From Bacteroidia bacterium (GTDB lineage Bacteria; Bacteroidota; Bacteroidia; Bacteroidales; UBA12481), in contig JAPLDV010000457.1 of NCBI GenBank assembly GCA_026391235.1, positions 1-7,754 of the forward strand: a stretch of 7,754 nucleotides of DNA, written 5' to 3'. Position numbers and translations under genes: made by a program. Shown here piece by piece: positions 1 through 6,516 of the stretch. The notes under the pieces are model-generated. The model did no database searches, was not told where the DNA came from, and saw only the letters and a program-made list of their open reading frames with translations. How positions within the stretch are numbered: the stretch's first letter is position 1; every line of letters begins with the position of its first letter.

Positions 1-283
1 AGGGATCACTAATTACCAGGGTGCAGCAATCCTATATTTAAAGGACACCAAAGCCTGTTTTAATGTTTCGGATAACAGGTACTATCTGTTTAATGACCTT
101 GATGGCGGACCCGGGTTTTGGCCTATCGGTAAGATCAACGATAATTCATTGTATTCAACAGCAGACCCAATCGATTTAAAGGCTTTACTTAAAAAAAACA
201 ACCTGGGCCCCAAGGTAAAAAGTATTGCCGAAACTATAGGCGAAAATGATAACCCGGTATTAGTTATTGCCGAATTGAAGTAG
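1..283 (+). CDS. C-terminal fragment of a six-bladed beta-propeller-like protein (5' end outside window)
   Basis: This is an open frame from the left edge (first full codon at base 2) to a TAG at 281-283, giving 93 residues. The fragment contains the segment DLDGGPGFWPIG followed by a strand-like stretch and ends in ENDNPVLVIAELK. From memory, this closing pattern (a final blade with a GGPxFWP turn, an acidic residue plus NPVL, and a short hydrophobic tail ending in Lys) is typical of the Bacteroidota six-bladed beta-propeller proteins of the DUF4934/DUF5128 type. Those are usually exported, often lipoproteins, of unknown biochemical role. No signal peptide can be assessed because the N-terminus is missing. 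It is convergent with sdhB, and I see no clear terminator after its stop. The coding call is solid; the family name is a recognition from a short tail and is less certain. Confidence 0.7.
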   Translation, partial: GITNYQGAAILYLKDTKACFNVSDNRYYLFNDLDGGPGFWPIGKINDNSLYSTADPIDLKALLKKNNLGPKVKSIAETIGENDNPVLVIAELK

Positions 284-343
284 CGTGGACGCTCTTGCAC
301 TCCTCCCTATAGCGGTCAACTTTAGATGGGTTGAGGAAAGAAA

Positions 344-390
344 TTACACAGAGTTACACAGAGAACCACAGAGTTACACAGAGAACCACT
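344..390. repeat. 10-bp/20-bp CACAGAG-type tandem repeat
   Basis: Reading from 344, ten-base units run ttacacagag, ttacacagag, aaccacagag, ttacacagag, aaccactgcg. Equivalently, a 20-bp unit at 351-370 is repeated at 371-390 with one mismatch in the last base. The invariant core is CACAGAG. It is non-coding, lies in a convergent intergenic region, and does not form an obvious hairpin because the units are direct and purine-biased. Confidence 0.85.
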
Positions 391-501
391 GCGGGTATCA
401 GAGAAATTGCTTGAATATGAGAACAATACTTGAATCTGAAATTTCAAAATTCAAAACTGGTCCTCGAATCTCTACATTCTTACTTCCACCTTCTTCTCAA
501 C

Positions 502-607
502 TTGTGCCTTGAGCCTTGCGCCTTGAACCTTACTTGCGCTTTGCGCCTTACTTGCGCCTTGCGCCTTGCGCCTTGCGCCTTGAGCCTTGCGCCTTGCGCC
601 TTGAGCC
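502..607. repeat. Heptamer tandem repeat array 1 (TTGCGCC/TTGAGCC)
   Basis: Fourteen 7-bp units can be read on the plus strand: TTGTGCC, TTGAGCC, TTGCGCC, TTGAACC, then TTGCGCT, TTGCGCC, then eight units made of TTGCGCC and TTGAGCC. The phase is broken twice by a 4-base TTAC insert, at 530-533 and 548-551. The array ends in TTGAGCC followed by TTTA, 8 nt beyond the sdhB stop. On the sdhB transcript it would read as AAGGCTC/AAGGCGC units forming the 3' untranslated region. A homologous array in the same orientation lies at 6237-6331. Confidence 0.95.
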
Positions 608-615
608 TTTAGTTC

Positions 616-1359
616 CTATGGCTTCAAATTCGCCAACAAGAACTCCCTATTGAGCCTGGCAATATGCGCCACCGATATCTCTTTCGGGCATTCCACTTCG
701 CAGGCCCCGGTGTTGGTGCAGCTGCCGAATCCCAGCTCATCCATTTTGGCTACCATGGCTTTGGCGCGCCGCACGGCTTCGGGCCGGCCCTGAGGCAGCA
801 GTGCCAGATGCGACACCTTGCTGGCCAGGAAAAGCATGGCCGAAGAGTTCTTACAGGTAGCCACGCAGGCACCGCAGCCGATGCAGGCTGCTGCATCCAT
901 CGATTCATCGGCCTTGTGCTTGGGAATCAGAATGTTATTGCCATCCTGGGCCGATCCGGTGTTCACCGAAATAAATCCGCCAGCCTGCAGAATCTGATCG
1001 AAGGCATTGCGATCGACCATCAGGTCCTTGATGACCGGAAATCCTGCGGCCCGCCAGGGTTCGATCACGATGGTATCGCCATTTTTGAACTTACGCATGT
1101 GCAGCTGGCAGGTGGTGATGGCCTCATCCGGACCATGAGCCCGGCCATTGATGAACAGGCTGCACATGCCGCAGATGCCCTCACGGCAGTCATGGTCAAA
1201 TGCCACCGGTTCCTGATTACCCATTACCAGTTGCTCATTCAATACATCGAGCATTTCCAGAAAGGAGCTGTCAGGAGATATATTTTTCAGCGAATAGGTT
1301 TCAAACCGTCCTTTTGCCTTGCGGTTTTCCTGCCGCCATACTTTTAATGTCAGGTCCAT
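616..1359 (-). CDS. sdhB: Succinate dehydrogenase/fumarate reductase iron-sulfur subunit
   Basis: This 247-residue protein carries electrons between the FAD in SdhA and the quinone/heme membrane subunit, and binds to the cytoplasmic face of the inner membrane. Cluster ligands are visible. The N-terminal ferredoxin-like domain has C58, C63, C66 (CREGICGMC) and C84 for [2Fe-2S]. The C-terminal domain has C159, C162 and C165 (CIGCGAC) with C224 for [4Fe-4S], and C169, C214 and C220 for [3Fe-4S], assigned by correspondence with the E. coli spacing. Length matches Bacteroidota SdhB. It starts with ATG 4 nt after the sdhA stop, so the two are surely co-transcribed and translationally close. The stop is TAG, and a heptamer repeat array starts 8 nt downstream. 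All ligands are present and the gene looks intact. Sequence alone does not tell succinate oxidation from fumarate reduction, so frdB is an equally fair name. Confidence 0.96.
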   Translation of the reverse strand: MDLTLKVWRQENRKAKGRFETYSLKNISPDSSFLEMLDVLNEQLVMGNQEPVAFDHDCREGICGMCSLFINGRAHGPDEAITTCQLHMRKFKNGDTIVIEPWRAAGFPVIKDLMVDRNAFDQILQAGGFISVNTGSAQDGNNILIPKHKADESMDAAACIGCGACVATCKNSSAMLFLASKVSHLALLPQGRPEAVRRAKAMVAKMDELGFGSCTNTGACEVECPKEISVAHIARLNREFLLANLKP

Positions 1360-1363
1360 ACTC

Positions 1364-3229
1364 TTATTCTTTATAGTTCCGGGTTTTTACTTGGATAAAC
1401 TCATAATCAAGCGGTTCCTTGTTCAATACAGGTTCTTTGTCCGGACCTTTATACTCCCAGGCACCCACATATTTAAAGTGGTTATCATCGCGTTTGGCTT
1501 CACCGTCCGACATCGCGTGCTCTTCGCGGAAATGCCCGCCGCACGACTCTTCCCGATGAAGGGCATCCCTGGCCAGTAATTCGCCCAGTTCAAGGAAATC
1601 TGCAACACGATTGGCTTTTTCGAGCTCAACATTCATGGCATCCGCTTTGCCGGGGATACGGACATCGTACCAGAAAAGATCTTTAACCTGCCGGATTTTG
1701 GTGATACCTTCTTCCAATCCGGCCTTGTTGCGCCCCATACCAACATGGTCCCACATAGCCTGACCGAGTTCTTTATGAATCGAGTCAACCGTCCGGGATC
1801 CTTTTATTCCTATCAGTTTGGCGTTCCATGCCCGCGAGGCTTCCAGCGTTTCACTGAATTCAGGCTGTTTGGCAGGATCCATGCGCGGAACCGACAGTTG
1901 GGAGGCCAGATAATTCTGAATGGTAAAAGGCAGGACAAAATAGCCGTCGGCCAGTCCCTGCATCAGTGCTGATGCACCCAGCCGGTTGGCCCCATGGTCG
2001 GAGAAGTTGGCTTCGCCGATGGTGAACAGTCCCGGGATGGTAGTCATGAGCTCATAATCAACCCACAACCCGCCCATGGTATAATGGATAGCCGGGTAAA
2101 TCATCATAGGGGTTTGATATGGATTCTCATCCACGATTTGTTCATACATCTGGAACAGGTTGCCATATCTTTCTTCGATGAGGCTTTTCCCCAGCCGTTT
2201 GATCGAATCCTTGAAATCCAGATACACCGCCTGTCCTGAACCTACTCCATAACCGGCATCGCACCTCTCCTTGGCGGCACGTGATGCCACATCGCGCGGA
2301 ACCAGGTTCCCGAAAGCGGGATAACGGCGCTCGAGGTAATAATCGCGTTTTTCTTCCGGCAGATCGATCGGTTTCAGTTTTCCTGCCCTGATCTTTTCAG
2401 CATCCTCTTTTTCTTTTGGTACCCAGATGCGGCCGTCGTTCCTAAGACTTTCACTCATCAGGGTCAGTTTCGACTGTGATGCTCCATGAACCGGGATGCA
2501 GGTTGGATGGATCTGCACAAAGGCCGGATTGGCGAAAAGGGCTCCCTTTTTATAAACCTTCCAGATGGCACTGGAATTTGATCCCATGGCGTTGGTCGAA
2601 AGAAAGTATACATTACCGTATCCGCCTGTGGCCAATACCACGGCATGGCCGAAATGCGATTCGAGCACGCCGGTTTCCAGGTTGCGGGTAACAATTCCCC
2701 GTGCAACTCCATCAACCAGAACGACATCCATCATCTCAGTACGGGTATACATGGTAACGTTTCCGGCAGCAATCTGACGATTCAGGGCTCCGTATGCACC
2801 AAGCAACAATTGCTGACCGGTTTGCCCACGGGCATAAAAAGTGCGGCTGACCAAAGCACCTCCGAACGACCGGTTATCCAGATACCCGCCATAATCACGG
2901 GCAAATGGAACTCCCTGACCCACACACTGATCAATAATCTGGTTACTGACTTCCGCTAACCGGTAAACATTTGCTTCCCGGGAGCGGTAATCACCGCCCT
3001 TGATGGTATCGTAAAACAGGCGGTACACACTGTCACCATCATTCTGATAATTCTTGGCAGCGTTGATACCCCCTTGTGCAGCAATGGAATGCGCCCGGCG
3101 CGGACTATCCTGGTAACAGAAGTTCTTCACACTGAAGCCTAGCTCACCCAATGAGGCGGCAGCGGAGGCACCGGCCAAACCGGTACCCACAACGATAATA
3201 TCGAATTTTCTTTTATTGGCGGGGTTCAC
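1364..3229 (-). CDS. sdhA: Succinate dehydrogenase/fumarate reductase flavoprotein subunit (GTG start; N-terminus disrupted)
   Basis: This is the catalytic subunit interconverting succinate and fumarate, with covalently bound FAD. From the GTG it is 621 residues. An FAD Rossmann motif [13 protein letters not shown] lies at 14-26, with the flavin-linking His at H47 (HSIAAQGG). Substrate and active-site residues are H241 (QIHPT), the proton-shuttle Arg R312 (VPRD), H382 (IHYTMGG) and R416 (GANRLGAS). The C-terminal domain carries [13 protein letters not shown] near 559-571. The frame is closed upstream of GTG by TAG, so GTG (or CTG just before it) is the only uninterrupted start. However, the usual Bacteroidota N-terminal extension is encoded in the same frame from an ATG at 3304, with two stops in between (see 3230-3304). 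The GTG corresponds to Val26 of that longer form. The catalytic core is intact. sdhB follows after 4 nt and sdhC precedes it. Confidence 0.95.
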   Translation of the reverse strand: MNPANKRKFDIIVVGTGLAGASAAASLGELGFSVKNFCYQDSPRRAHSIAAQGGINAAKNYQNDGDSVYRLFYDTIKGGDYRSREANVYRLAEVSNQIIDQCVGQGVPFARDYGGYLDNRSFGGALVSRTFYARGQTGQQLLLGAYGALNRQIAAGNVTMYTRTEMMDVVLVDGVARGIVTRNLETGVLESHFGHAVVLATGGYGNVYFLSTNAMGSNSSAIWKVYKKGALFANPAFVQIHPTCIPVHGASQSKLTLMSESLRNDGRIWVPKEKEDAEKIRAGKLKPIDLPEEKRDYYLERRYPAFGNLVPRDVASRAAKERCDAGYGVGSGQAVYLDFKDSIKRLGKSLIEERYGNLFQMYEQIVDENPYQTPMMIYPAIHYTMGGLWVDYELMTTIPGLFTIGEANFSDHGANRLGASALMQGLADGYFVLPFTIQNYLASQLSVPRMDPAKQPEFSETLEASRAWNAKLIGIKGSRTVDSIHKELGQAMWDHVGMGRNKAGLEEGITKIRQVKDLFWYDVRIPGKADAMNVELEKANRVADFLELGELLARDALHREESCGGHFREEHAMSDGEAKRDDNHFKYVGAWEYKGPDKEPVLNKEPLDYEFIQVKTRNYKE

Positions 3230-3304
3230 CAGGTTCTGAGTCTATTGTTATAACGACCATTTTTCGGCAAGCGGTCCCGATGGTATTTTTGCGTTGAGGT
3301 TCAT
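3230..3304 (-). pseudogene. sdhA: Interrupted N-terminal coding segment of sdhA (two in-frame stops)
   Basis: On the minus strand an ATG at 3304-3302 opens a frame continuous with sdhA. It reads MNLNAKIPSGPLAEKWSL, then TAA, Q, TAG, TQNL, and then V at the GTG used as the sdhA start. As I recall, Bacteroidota SdhA proteins begin with a segment containing KIPxGPLAEKW, about nine residues and then LVNPANKRK. The spacing here fits that pattern with no net gain or loss. The ATG is preceded by an A-rich tract (acaaaaaacaaaaaa), a favourable initiation context in this phylum. The segment is therefore best read as the original sdhA 5' coding end, disrupted near codons 19-21. Sequence error, compensating indels and real truncation are all possible. 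If translated as written, ribosomes starting here stop after 18 codons. Confidence 0.85.
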
Positions 3305-3323
3305 TTTTTTGTTTTTTGTGTAG

Positions 3324-3345
3324 GGGAGGACCCACGTGTCCTCCC
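3324..3345. promoter_or_regulatory. GC-rich hairpin between sdhC and sdhA
   Basis: A perfect 8-bp inverted repeat, GGGAGGAC / GTCCTCCC, flanks a 6-nt loop (ccacgt). It starts 7 nt beyond the sdhC stop and ends about 20 nt before the sdhA ATG at 3304. On the operon transcript it is followed by an A-rich, not U-rich, stretch, so it is not a standard intrinsic terminator. The position suggests an RNA processing, stability or partial attenuation element, which is inference. Confidence 0.6.
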
Positions 3346-3352
3346 GAAAGTT

Positions 3353-4036
3353 TTATATCATGGATGAAATTTTAACCCAAAGCGGAATGAGCGCGAACCC
3401 CCCGGCAACAATGATGGTGTAAACCCATCCGACAAATTCCAGACGCTTGCGCCAGCGATTGTCACTGAGTCCCAGCGTTTGAAAGGCGGCCCAGAAAGCA
3501 TGCGTCAGGTGTAATCCTAAAACAATTGCACCGATAACATAAACAACGTCGATCCACCACCAGTTGATGAAAAATGTAGTGACCAGCAGATAGGCATTTT
3601 CGACCCCGTCAACAGCACCATTGTCGAGTAATTCACTGCCTGTAAATTTGATCTTCCAGAAAAAATTGGAAATGTGAATCACCAGAAAAATTAATACCAA
3701 AGTTCCCAGGACGTACATGTTCCGGGAGGTCCAGGTGCTGCTGTTCCCAGAATGCTGTTTATCATAGCCTACCGGTCGGGCCCACTGGTTTGTCAGGGTG
3801 AGGATACCCGCATAAAGAATGTGCAGGATAAACCCGATCGCCAAAACAGGCTCTACCACTCTGATTATGGGATTGGTACCCATAAAGTGAGCCGCATTGT
3901 TGAACAGAACACCCGACGGGTCAAACAGGATCATGCTGTTGACAATCAGGTGAACCAACAGAAAGGATATCAGGAATAACCCCGATAAACTCATCAGGAA
4001 TTTTTTCCCGATGGATGAGTTCAGGAAACTTGCCAT
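3353..4036 (-). CDS. sdhC: Succinate dehydrogenase/fumarate reductase cytochrome b subunit (single-anchor, diheme type)
   Basis: This 227-residue integral membrane protein anchors SdhAB and exchanges electrons with the quinone pool. It belongs to the b558 family, in which one polypeptide with five transmembrane helices replaces the SdhC/SdhD pair. Hydrophobic segments lie near residues 13-37, 58-82, 107-127, 150-182 (with a charged break) and 202-222. Candidate heme-ligand histidines, by correspondence with the B. subtilis and Wolinella proteins, are H29 (LLVHL), H72 (ILHILYAG), H121 (VIHISNFFWK) and H176 or H179 (LHLTHAFWAAFQTLG), consistent with two b hemes. It is the first gene of sdhCAB. 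ATG is the start, with no Shine-Dalgarno. The 120-bp upstream gap (4037-4156) presumably carries the operon promoter, but I see no good match to the Bacteroidota -33/-7 consensus there, only a short GATTCA repeat near 4081. Confidence 0.95.
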   Translation of the reverse strand: MASFLNSSIGKKFLMSLSGLFLISFLLVHLIVNSMILFDPSGVLFNNAAHFMGTNPIIRVVEPVLAIGFILHILYAGILTLTNQWARPVGYDKQHSGNSSTWTSRNMYVLGTLVLIFLVIHISNFFWKIKFTGSELLDNGAVDGVENAYLLVTTFFINWWWIDVVYVIGAIVLGLHLTHAFWAAFQTLGLSDNRWRKRLEFVGWVYTIIVAGGFALIPLWVKISSMI

Positions 4037-4156
4037 AGGTAAATGATTTTAGTCTTAATCAGAGAATGGCTGAAATTATGGATTCAGATTCAGATTAGCA
4101 ACAAAGCATGGCTGTAATGTTGTTTTTGTGCCATTCTTCACCGGAGGAGGTAAGGT

Positions 4157-5770
4157 TTAAGGGGTGTGCTGTTTCAATACTTCGATGGCCTTGTTCAGGG
4201 TATTATCGATGGTCTGGATTATCGGATAAAAACCTTCATTATCCATAAAATTTCTTGCAATGTATGCCTTCAGCTGTGTTCTGATGATCAGCTTTGATTC
4301 TTTCCATTCGAAGGCCGATGGAGTATAGCCAATGGCGATGATATGAGATTTAAATGAGCCCAAAACATCTTTTGCATCAAGATAATCGCCCAGCTCCTCC
4401 ACTTTATTGAAAGCAAATAGTTCATCCCGGTGACCATCGGAGTAGGAGAGCGCATATTTATAAATCAATCCGGCAGCGTTGATTTTCAAAAAGAAAGGGG
4501 TGATTCCCGAAGTATCATAAGGAACAAAAAAATCAGGCATAATACCGCCTCCGCCATAAACAGTGCGTCCTTCAGGAGTGATATACCTGAGACTGTCGTT
4601 GAAATGGATGCTATCGGCAACCATAAATTCCCCCTTTTTGTAGCGCTGCGCTATGTCGTGATAATAATCTTCGGATCCGTGTATATATGGTTTTTGAATG
4701 GAACGTCCGGTTGGGGTATAATACCTGGCTGTAGTAAGACGTAAGGCAGATCCATCATTCAAGACTGCTTGTTCCTGAACGAGACCTTTCCCGAATGAGC
4801 GCCGGCCGATGATCCAGCCCCGGTCGTTATCCTGTATGGCACCGGCCACGATTTCCGAAGCTGATGCAGAACCTTCGTCAATCAGGATAGCAAGGCCAAG
4901 ATCCTTGCCGGATTCTTCCTGTGTTGCCAGGTACTCTTCTCTGGCACGTGAATGGCCTTCAGTATATACGATCAACTTTCCCTTTTCCAGAAAATCATCG
5001 GCTATTCTGATGGCAGGGTCCATGATTCCACCAGTGTTCCCACGCAGGTCGATGATGAGTTTAAGGCATCCCGAGCGTTTCAGTTTTGAAAGAACCTCCT
5101 GAAACTCAGGGTAGGTGGTCTGAGAGAATGTATTGATCTTGATATACCCGATATTTGGGGCAGCCATATATCCAACATCGATACTGGATACCGGTATTAT
5201 GCCGCGTCTCAGGGAATAAACCAGCCTTTCTTTTGTCCTGTTGCGGTAAATGCCAACCTTCACCTCGGAACCTTTTTCTCCCCGGAGGCGATCAACAATG
5301 CTGTCCTCAGGCATTTTAACGCCGGCCACCGGGATACCATCAACACTGATGATCCGGTCACCGGCTAATATTCCCGCTCTATCTGAAGGGCCGCCCTTAA
5401 CAGGCTGAATCACCAGAATAGTATCGTTCTGCATATTAAACTGCACCCCGATACCATCGAAATTTCCGCGCAGGGTTTCATTTACTTCTTTAAGTTCACG
5501 GGGTGGTATATAAATACTGTGCGGATCGAGATTCTCCAGCAGGGTTGGGATAATGGTTTCTGTCATGGCATCCAATCCGACAGAATCCACATAATTGTTT
5601 TCGATAAAATCCAGAATTGAACTGAGTTTGTCCTGACGGGTAAATACCTTGATTGGCAACTGGTTGCCCGAATTATTTTTAAACAGGTTGCCGATAAACA
5701 TTCCGGTTACCAGGCACCATGCCAGTACAATTGGAAGCCAAATGGCCATTCTGGAGTTTTTCCCTGACAT
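4157..5770 (-). CDS. S41 family C-terminal processing peptidase (CtpA/Prc-like)
   Basis: This 537-residue serine protease of the tail-specific family cleaves C-terminal regions of exported proteins. Residues 9-29 form an N-terminal hydrophobic segment (signal anchor), placing the catalytic part in the periplasm. A PDZ domain spans roughly 95-185 (GIGVQF at 106-111, the ligand-binding strand region, through GDRIISVDG). The peptidase core follows with LIIDLRGNTGG (238-248), the nucleophile in SASASE (S303) and the general-base Lys in FGKGLVQ (K328). Their 25-residue spacing equals that of cyanobacterial CtpA. The C-terminal 150 residues are a less conserved extension, usual for Bacteroidota members of about 540 residues. 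It starts 14 nt after the dCMP deaminase stop, so the two are likely one transcript. All catalytic residues are intact. The specific substrate cannot be told. Confidence 0.93.
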   Translation of the reverse strand: MSGKNSRMAIWLPIVLAWCLVTGMFIGNLFKNNSGNQLPIKVFTRQDKLSSILDFIENNYVDSVGLDAMTETIIPTLLENLDPHSIYIPPRELKEVNETLRGNFDGIGVQFNMQNDTILVIQPVKGGPSDRAGILAGDRIISVDGIPVAGVKMPEDSIVDRLRGEKGSEVKVGIYRNRTKERLVYSLRRGIIPVSSIDVGYMAAPNIGYIKINTFSQTTYPEFQEVLSKLKRSGCLKLIIDLRGNTGGIMDPAIRIADDFLEKGKLIVYTEGHSRAREEYLATQEESGKDLGLAILIDEGSASASEIVAGAIQDNDRGWIIGRRSFGKGLVQEQAVLNDGSALRLTTARYYTPTGRSIQKPYIHGSEDYYHDIAQRYKKGEFMVADSIHFNDSLRYITPEGRTVYGGGGIMPDFFVPYDTSGITPFFLKINAAGLIYKYALSYSDGHRDELFAFNKVEELGDYLDAKDVLGSFKSHIIAIGYTPSAFEWKESKLIIRTQLKAYIARNFMDNEGFYPIIQTIDNTLNKAIEVLKQHTP

Positions 5771-5784
5771 GATGTTGGAAAGAT

Positions 5785-6216
5785 TTATTCTACCGACAGG
5801 TAAACGGTTAGAATACCCGCACGTTGCAATAGTTCGATACCGTCGGTGATTCGATACGCCTCACCGTATACCACCCTGATGATCCCCGCCTGGATAATCA
5901 GTTTTGCGCACTCCAGGCATGGTGAGGCAGTAGTATATAGAGTAGCCCCCTTGGAGCTGTTGCTGCTTTGGGCAACTTTTGTGATAGCATTTGCCTCAGC
6001 ATGAAGGACATATGGTTTTGTATGGCCTTCATTATCCTCGCAAATATTTTCAAATCCTGTAGGAGTCCCGTTGTATCCGTCTGAAATGATCATGCGTTCC
6101 TTCACGATCAGAGCCCCAACTTTCCTGCGAATACAATAGGAGTTTTCAGACCATATCCGCGCCATCCTCAGATATCGCCGGTCAAACTGTTCCTGTTTGT
6201 CTTCACTTGAATTCAT
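5785..6216 (-). CDS. Deoxycytidylate (dCMP) deaminase, zinc-dependent, ComEB-like
   Basis: This 143-residue cytosolic enzyme of the cytidine/deoxycytidylate deaminase family most likely converts dCMP to dUMP, the substrate of thymidylate synthase. The zinc site is complete: H72 with catalytic E74 in HAEANA, and C100 and C103 in SPCLEC. The N-terminal part (RRYLRMARIWSENSYCIRRKVGALIV and GYNGTPTGF near 48-55) matches dCMP deaminases rather than tRNA adenosine or guanine deaminases. Length is normal. The ATG at 6216 is preceded by an unusually G-rich tract with GAGG/AAGGA, which may help initiation. The S41 protease gene follows after 14 nt; I recall this deaminase/protease pairing from other Bacteroidota. 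A heptamer repeat array fills the space between it and THX. Confidence 0.92.
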   Translation of the reverse strand: MNSSEDKQEQFDRRYLRMARIWSENSYCIRRKVGALIVKERMIISDGYNGTPTGFENICEDNEGHTKPYVLHAEANAITKVAQSSNSSKGATLYTTASPCLECAKLIIQAGIIRVVYGEAYRITDGIELLQRAGILTVYLSVE

Positions 6217-6236
6217 TGGTCCTTCCCCTCTTCCCC
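6217..6236 (-). promoter_or_regulatory. G-rich, Shine-Dalgarno-like leader of the dCMP deaminase
   Basis: Read on the minus strand, the 20 nt before the deaminase ATG are almost purely purine and contain GAGGGG and AAGGA, the latter 3 nt from the start codon. The other starts in the window lack such motifs. The G-run could pair with the anti-SD, but the AAGGA spacing is shorter than optimal, and the tract may instead be drifted flank of the adjacent repeat array. Confidence 0.3.
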
Positions 6237-6331
6237 TTGATCCTTAATCCTTAATCCTTACTTGCGCCTTGCGCCTTGAGCCTTGCGCCTTGCGCCTTGA
6301 GCCTTGCGCCTTGCGCCTTGCGCCTTGAGCC
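6237..6331. repeat. Heptamer tandem repeat array 2 (TTAATCC then TTGCGCC/TTGAGCC)
   Basis: Thirteen 7-bp units can be read on the plus strand. TTGATCC, TTAATCC and TTAATCC come first, then a 4-base TTAC insert (6258-6261), then ten units of TTGCGCC or TTGAGCC. The last unit, TTGAGCC, runs into TTTA, whose TTA is the complement of the THX stop codon, so the array starts 1 nt after the THX gene. Unit type, orientation, the TTAC interruption and the 11-bp end TTGAGCCTTTA are shared with the array at 502-607. It fills nearly all of the 116-bp gap between THX and the dCMP deaminase. Confidence 0.95.
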
Positions 6332-6332
6332 T

Positions 6333-6446
6333 TTATTTCTTCTCTTCGGCTTTAACGGGTTTGGTATCGGTTTTCTTCGGCCTTGAAACCCCGAAAGATC
6401 CCATGAATAATTTGCCGCGCCTGGTTTTTTTGTCTCCTTTTCCCAT
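6333..6446 (-). CDS. 30S ribosomal protein THX (bTHX)
   Basis: This is a 37-residue, strongly basic protein beginning MGKGDKKTRRGKLFMGSFG and continuing VSRPKK with a Lys/Glu-rich tail. The GKGDKKTRRGK...GS(F/Y)GxxRPKK pattern is that of the small ribosomal protein THX, which fits into a cavity at the top of the 30S head and is stabilised by its positive charge. The frame stays open upstream to an ATG at 6566, but that 40-residue extension is hydrophobic, overlaps the 3' end of the SGNH gene and is absent from the family. The internal ATG at 6446 is therefore the start. A promoter-like TACCTTTG lies 30 nt upstream. The stop TAA runs directly into the heptamer array. Confidence 0.92.
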   Translation of the reverse strand: MGKGDKKTRRGKLFMGSFGVSRPKKTDTKPVKAEEKK

Positions 6447-6475
6447 GATCAGATATGCGATTTGTAATAAGGTTG

Positions 6476-6483
6476 CAAAGGTA
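6476..6483 (-). promoter_or_regulatory. Candidate Bacteroidota -7 promoter element for THX
   Basis: The minus strand reads TACCTTTG, a full match to the Bacteroidota sigma-ABfr -7 consensus TAnnTTTG, 29 nt before the THX ATG and inside the 70-bp gap after the SGNH gene. I see no TTTG at the expected -33 distance (the region reads taagtttccg), so support rests on the -7 box and position only. Confidence 0.4.
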
Positions 6484-6516
6484 AGAAGATTTCGGAAACT
6501 TAAGATGCCGGAGAAG

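Larger units (their letters stand above)
284..615. other. Gene-free convergent intergenic region with tandem repeats
   Basis: This 332-bp gap lies between the stop of the plus-strand propeller gene and the stop of sdhB on the minus strand. It holds a CACAGAG-type tandem repeat (344-390), an AT-rich stretch around 410-480 and a heptamer array (502-607). Short open frames here translate repeats and have no recognisable protein features. I found no strong GC hairpin followed by a T-run that would mark an intrinsic terminator for either converging gene. Confidence 0.8.

Noticed and set aside
502..607. CRISPR array
   Set aside because: The units are contiguous 7-mers with no unique spacers, and no cas gene is present.
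285..612. Two plus-strand open frames in the intergenic gap
   Set aside because: Their translations are mostly translated tandem repeats (ALRLAPCALSLAPCA-like), with no conserved features.
664..1347. Long plus-strand open frame of 227 codons
   Set aside because: It is antisense to sdhB, which has all its cluster cysteines. The translated product has no recognisable features and is a shadow of codon bias on the other strand.
1423..1632. Second minus-strand frame inside sdhA as a programmed frameshift product
   Set aside because: The main sdhA frame is intact and conserved through this region; the overlapping frame shows no family features.
3230..3304. Alternative genetic code reading TAA/TAG as an amino acid
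   Set aside because: All complete genes in the window terminate at TAA or TAG at the family-expected length, and none contains these codons internally elsewhere.
3324..3345. Intrinsic terminator after sdhC
   Set aside because: The stem is good, but on the minus strand it is followed by an A-rich tract; only the plus strand has a weak T-stretch (gttttat), and no plus-strand gene ends there.
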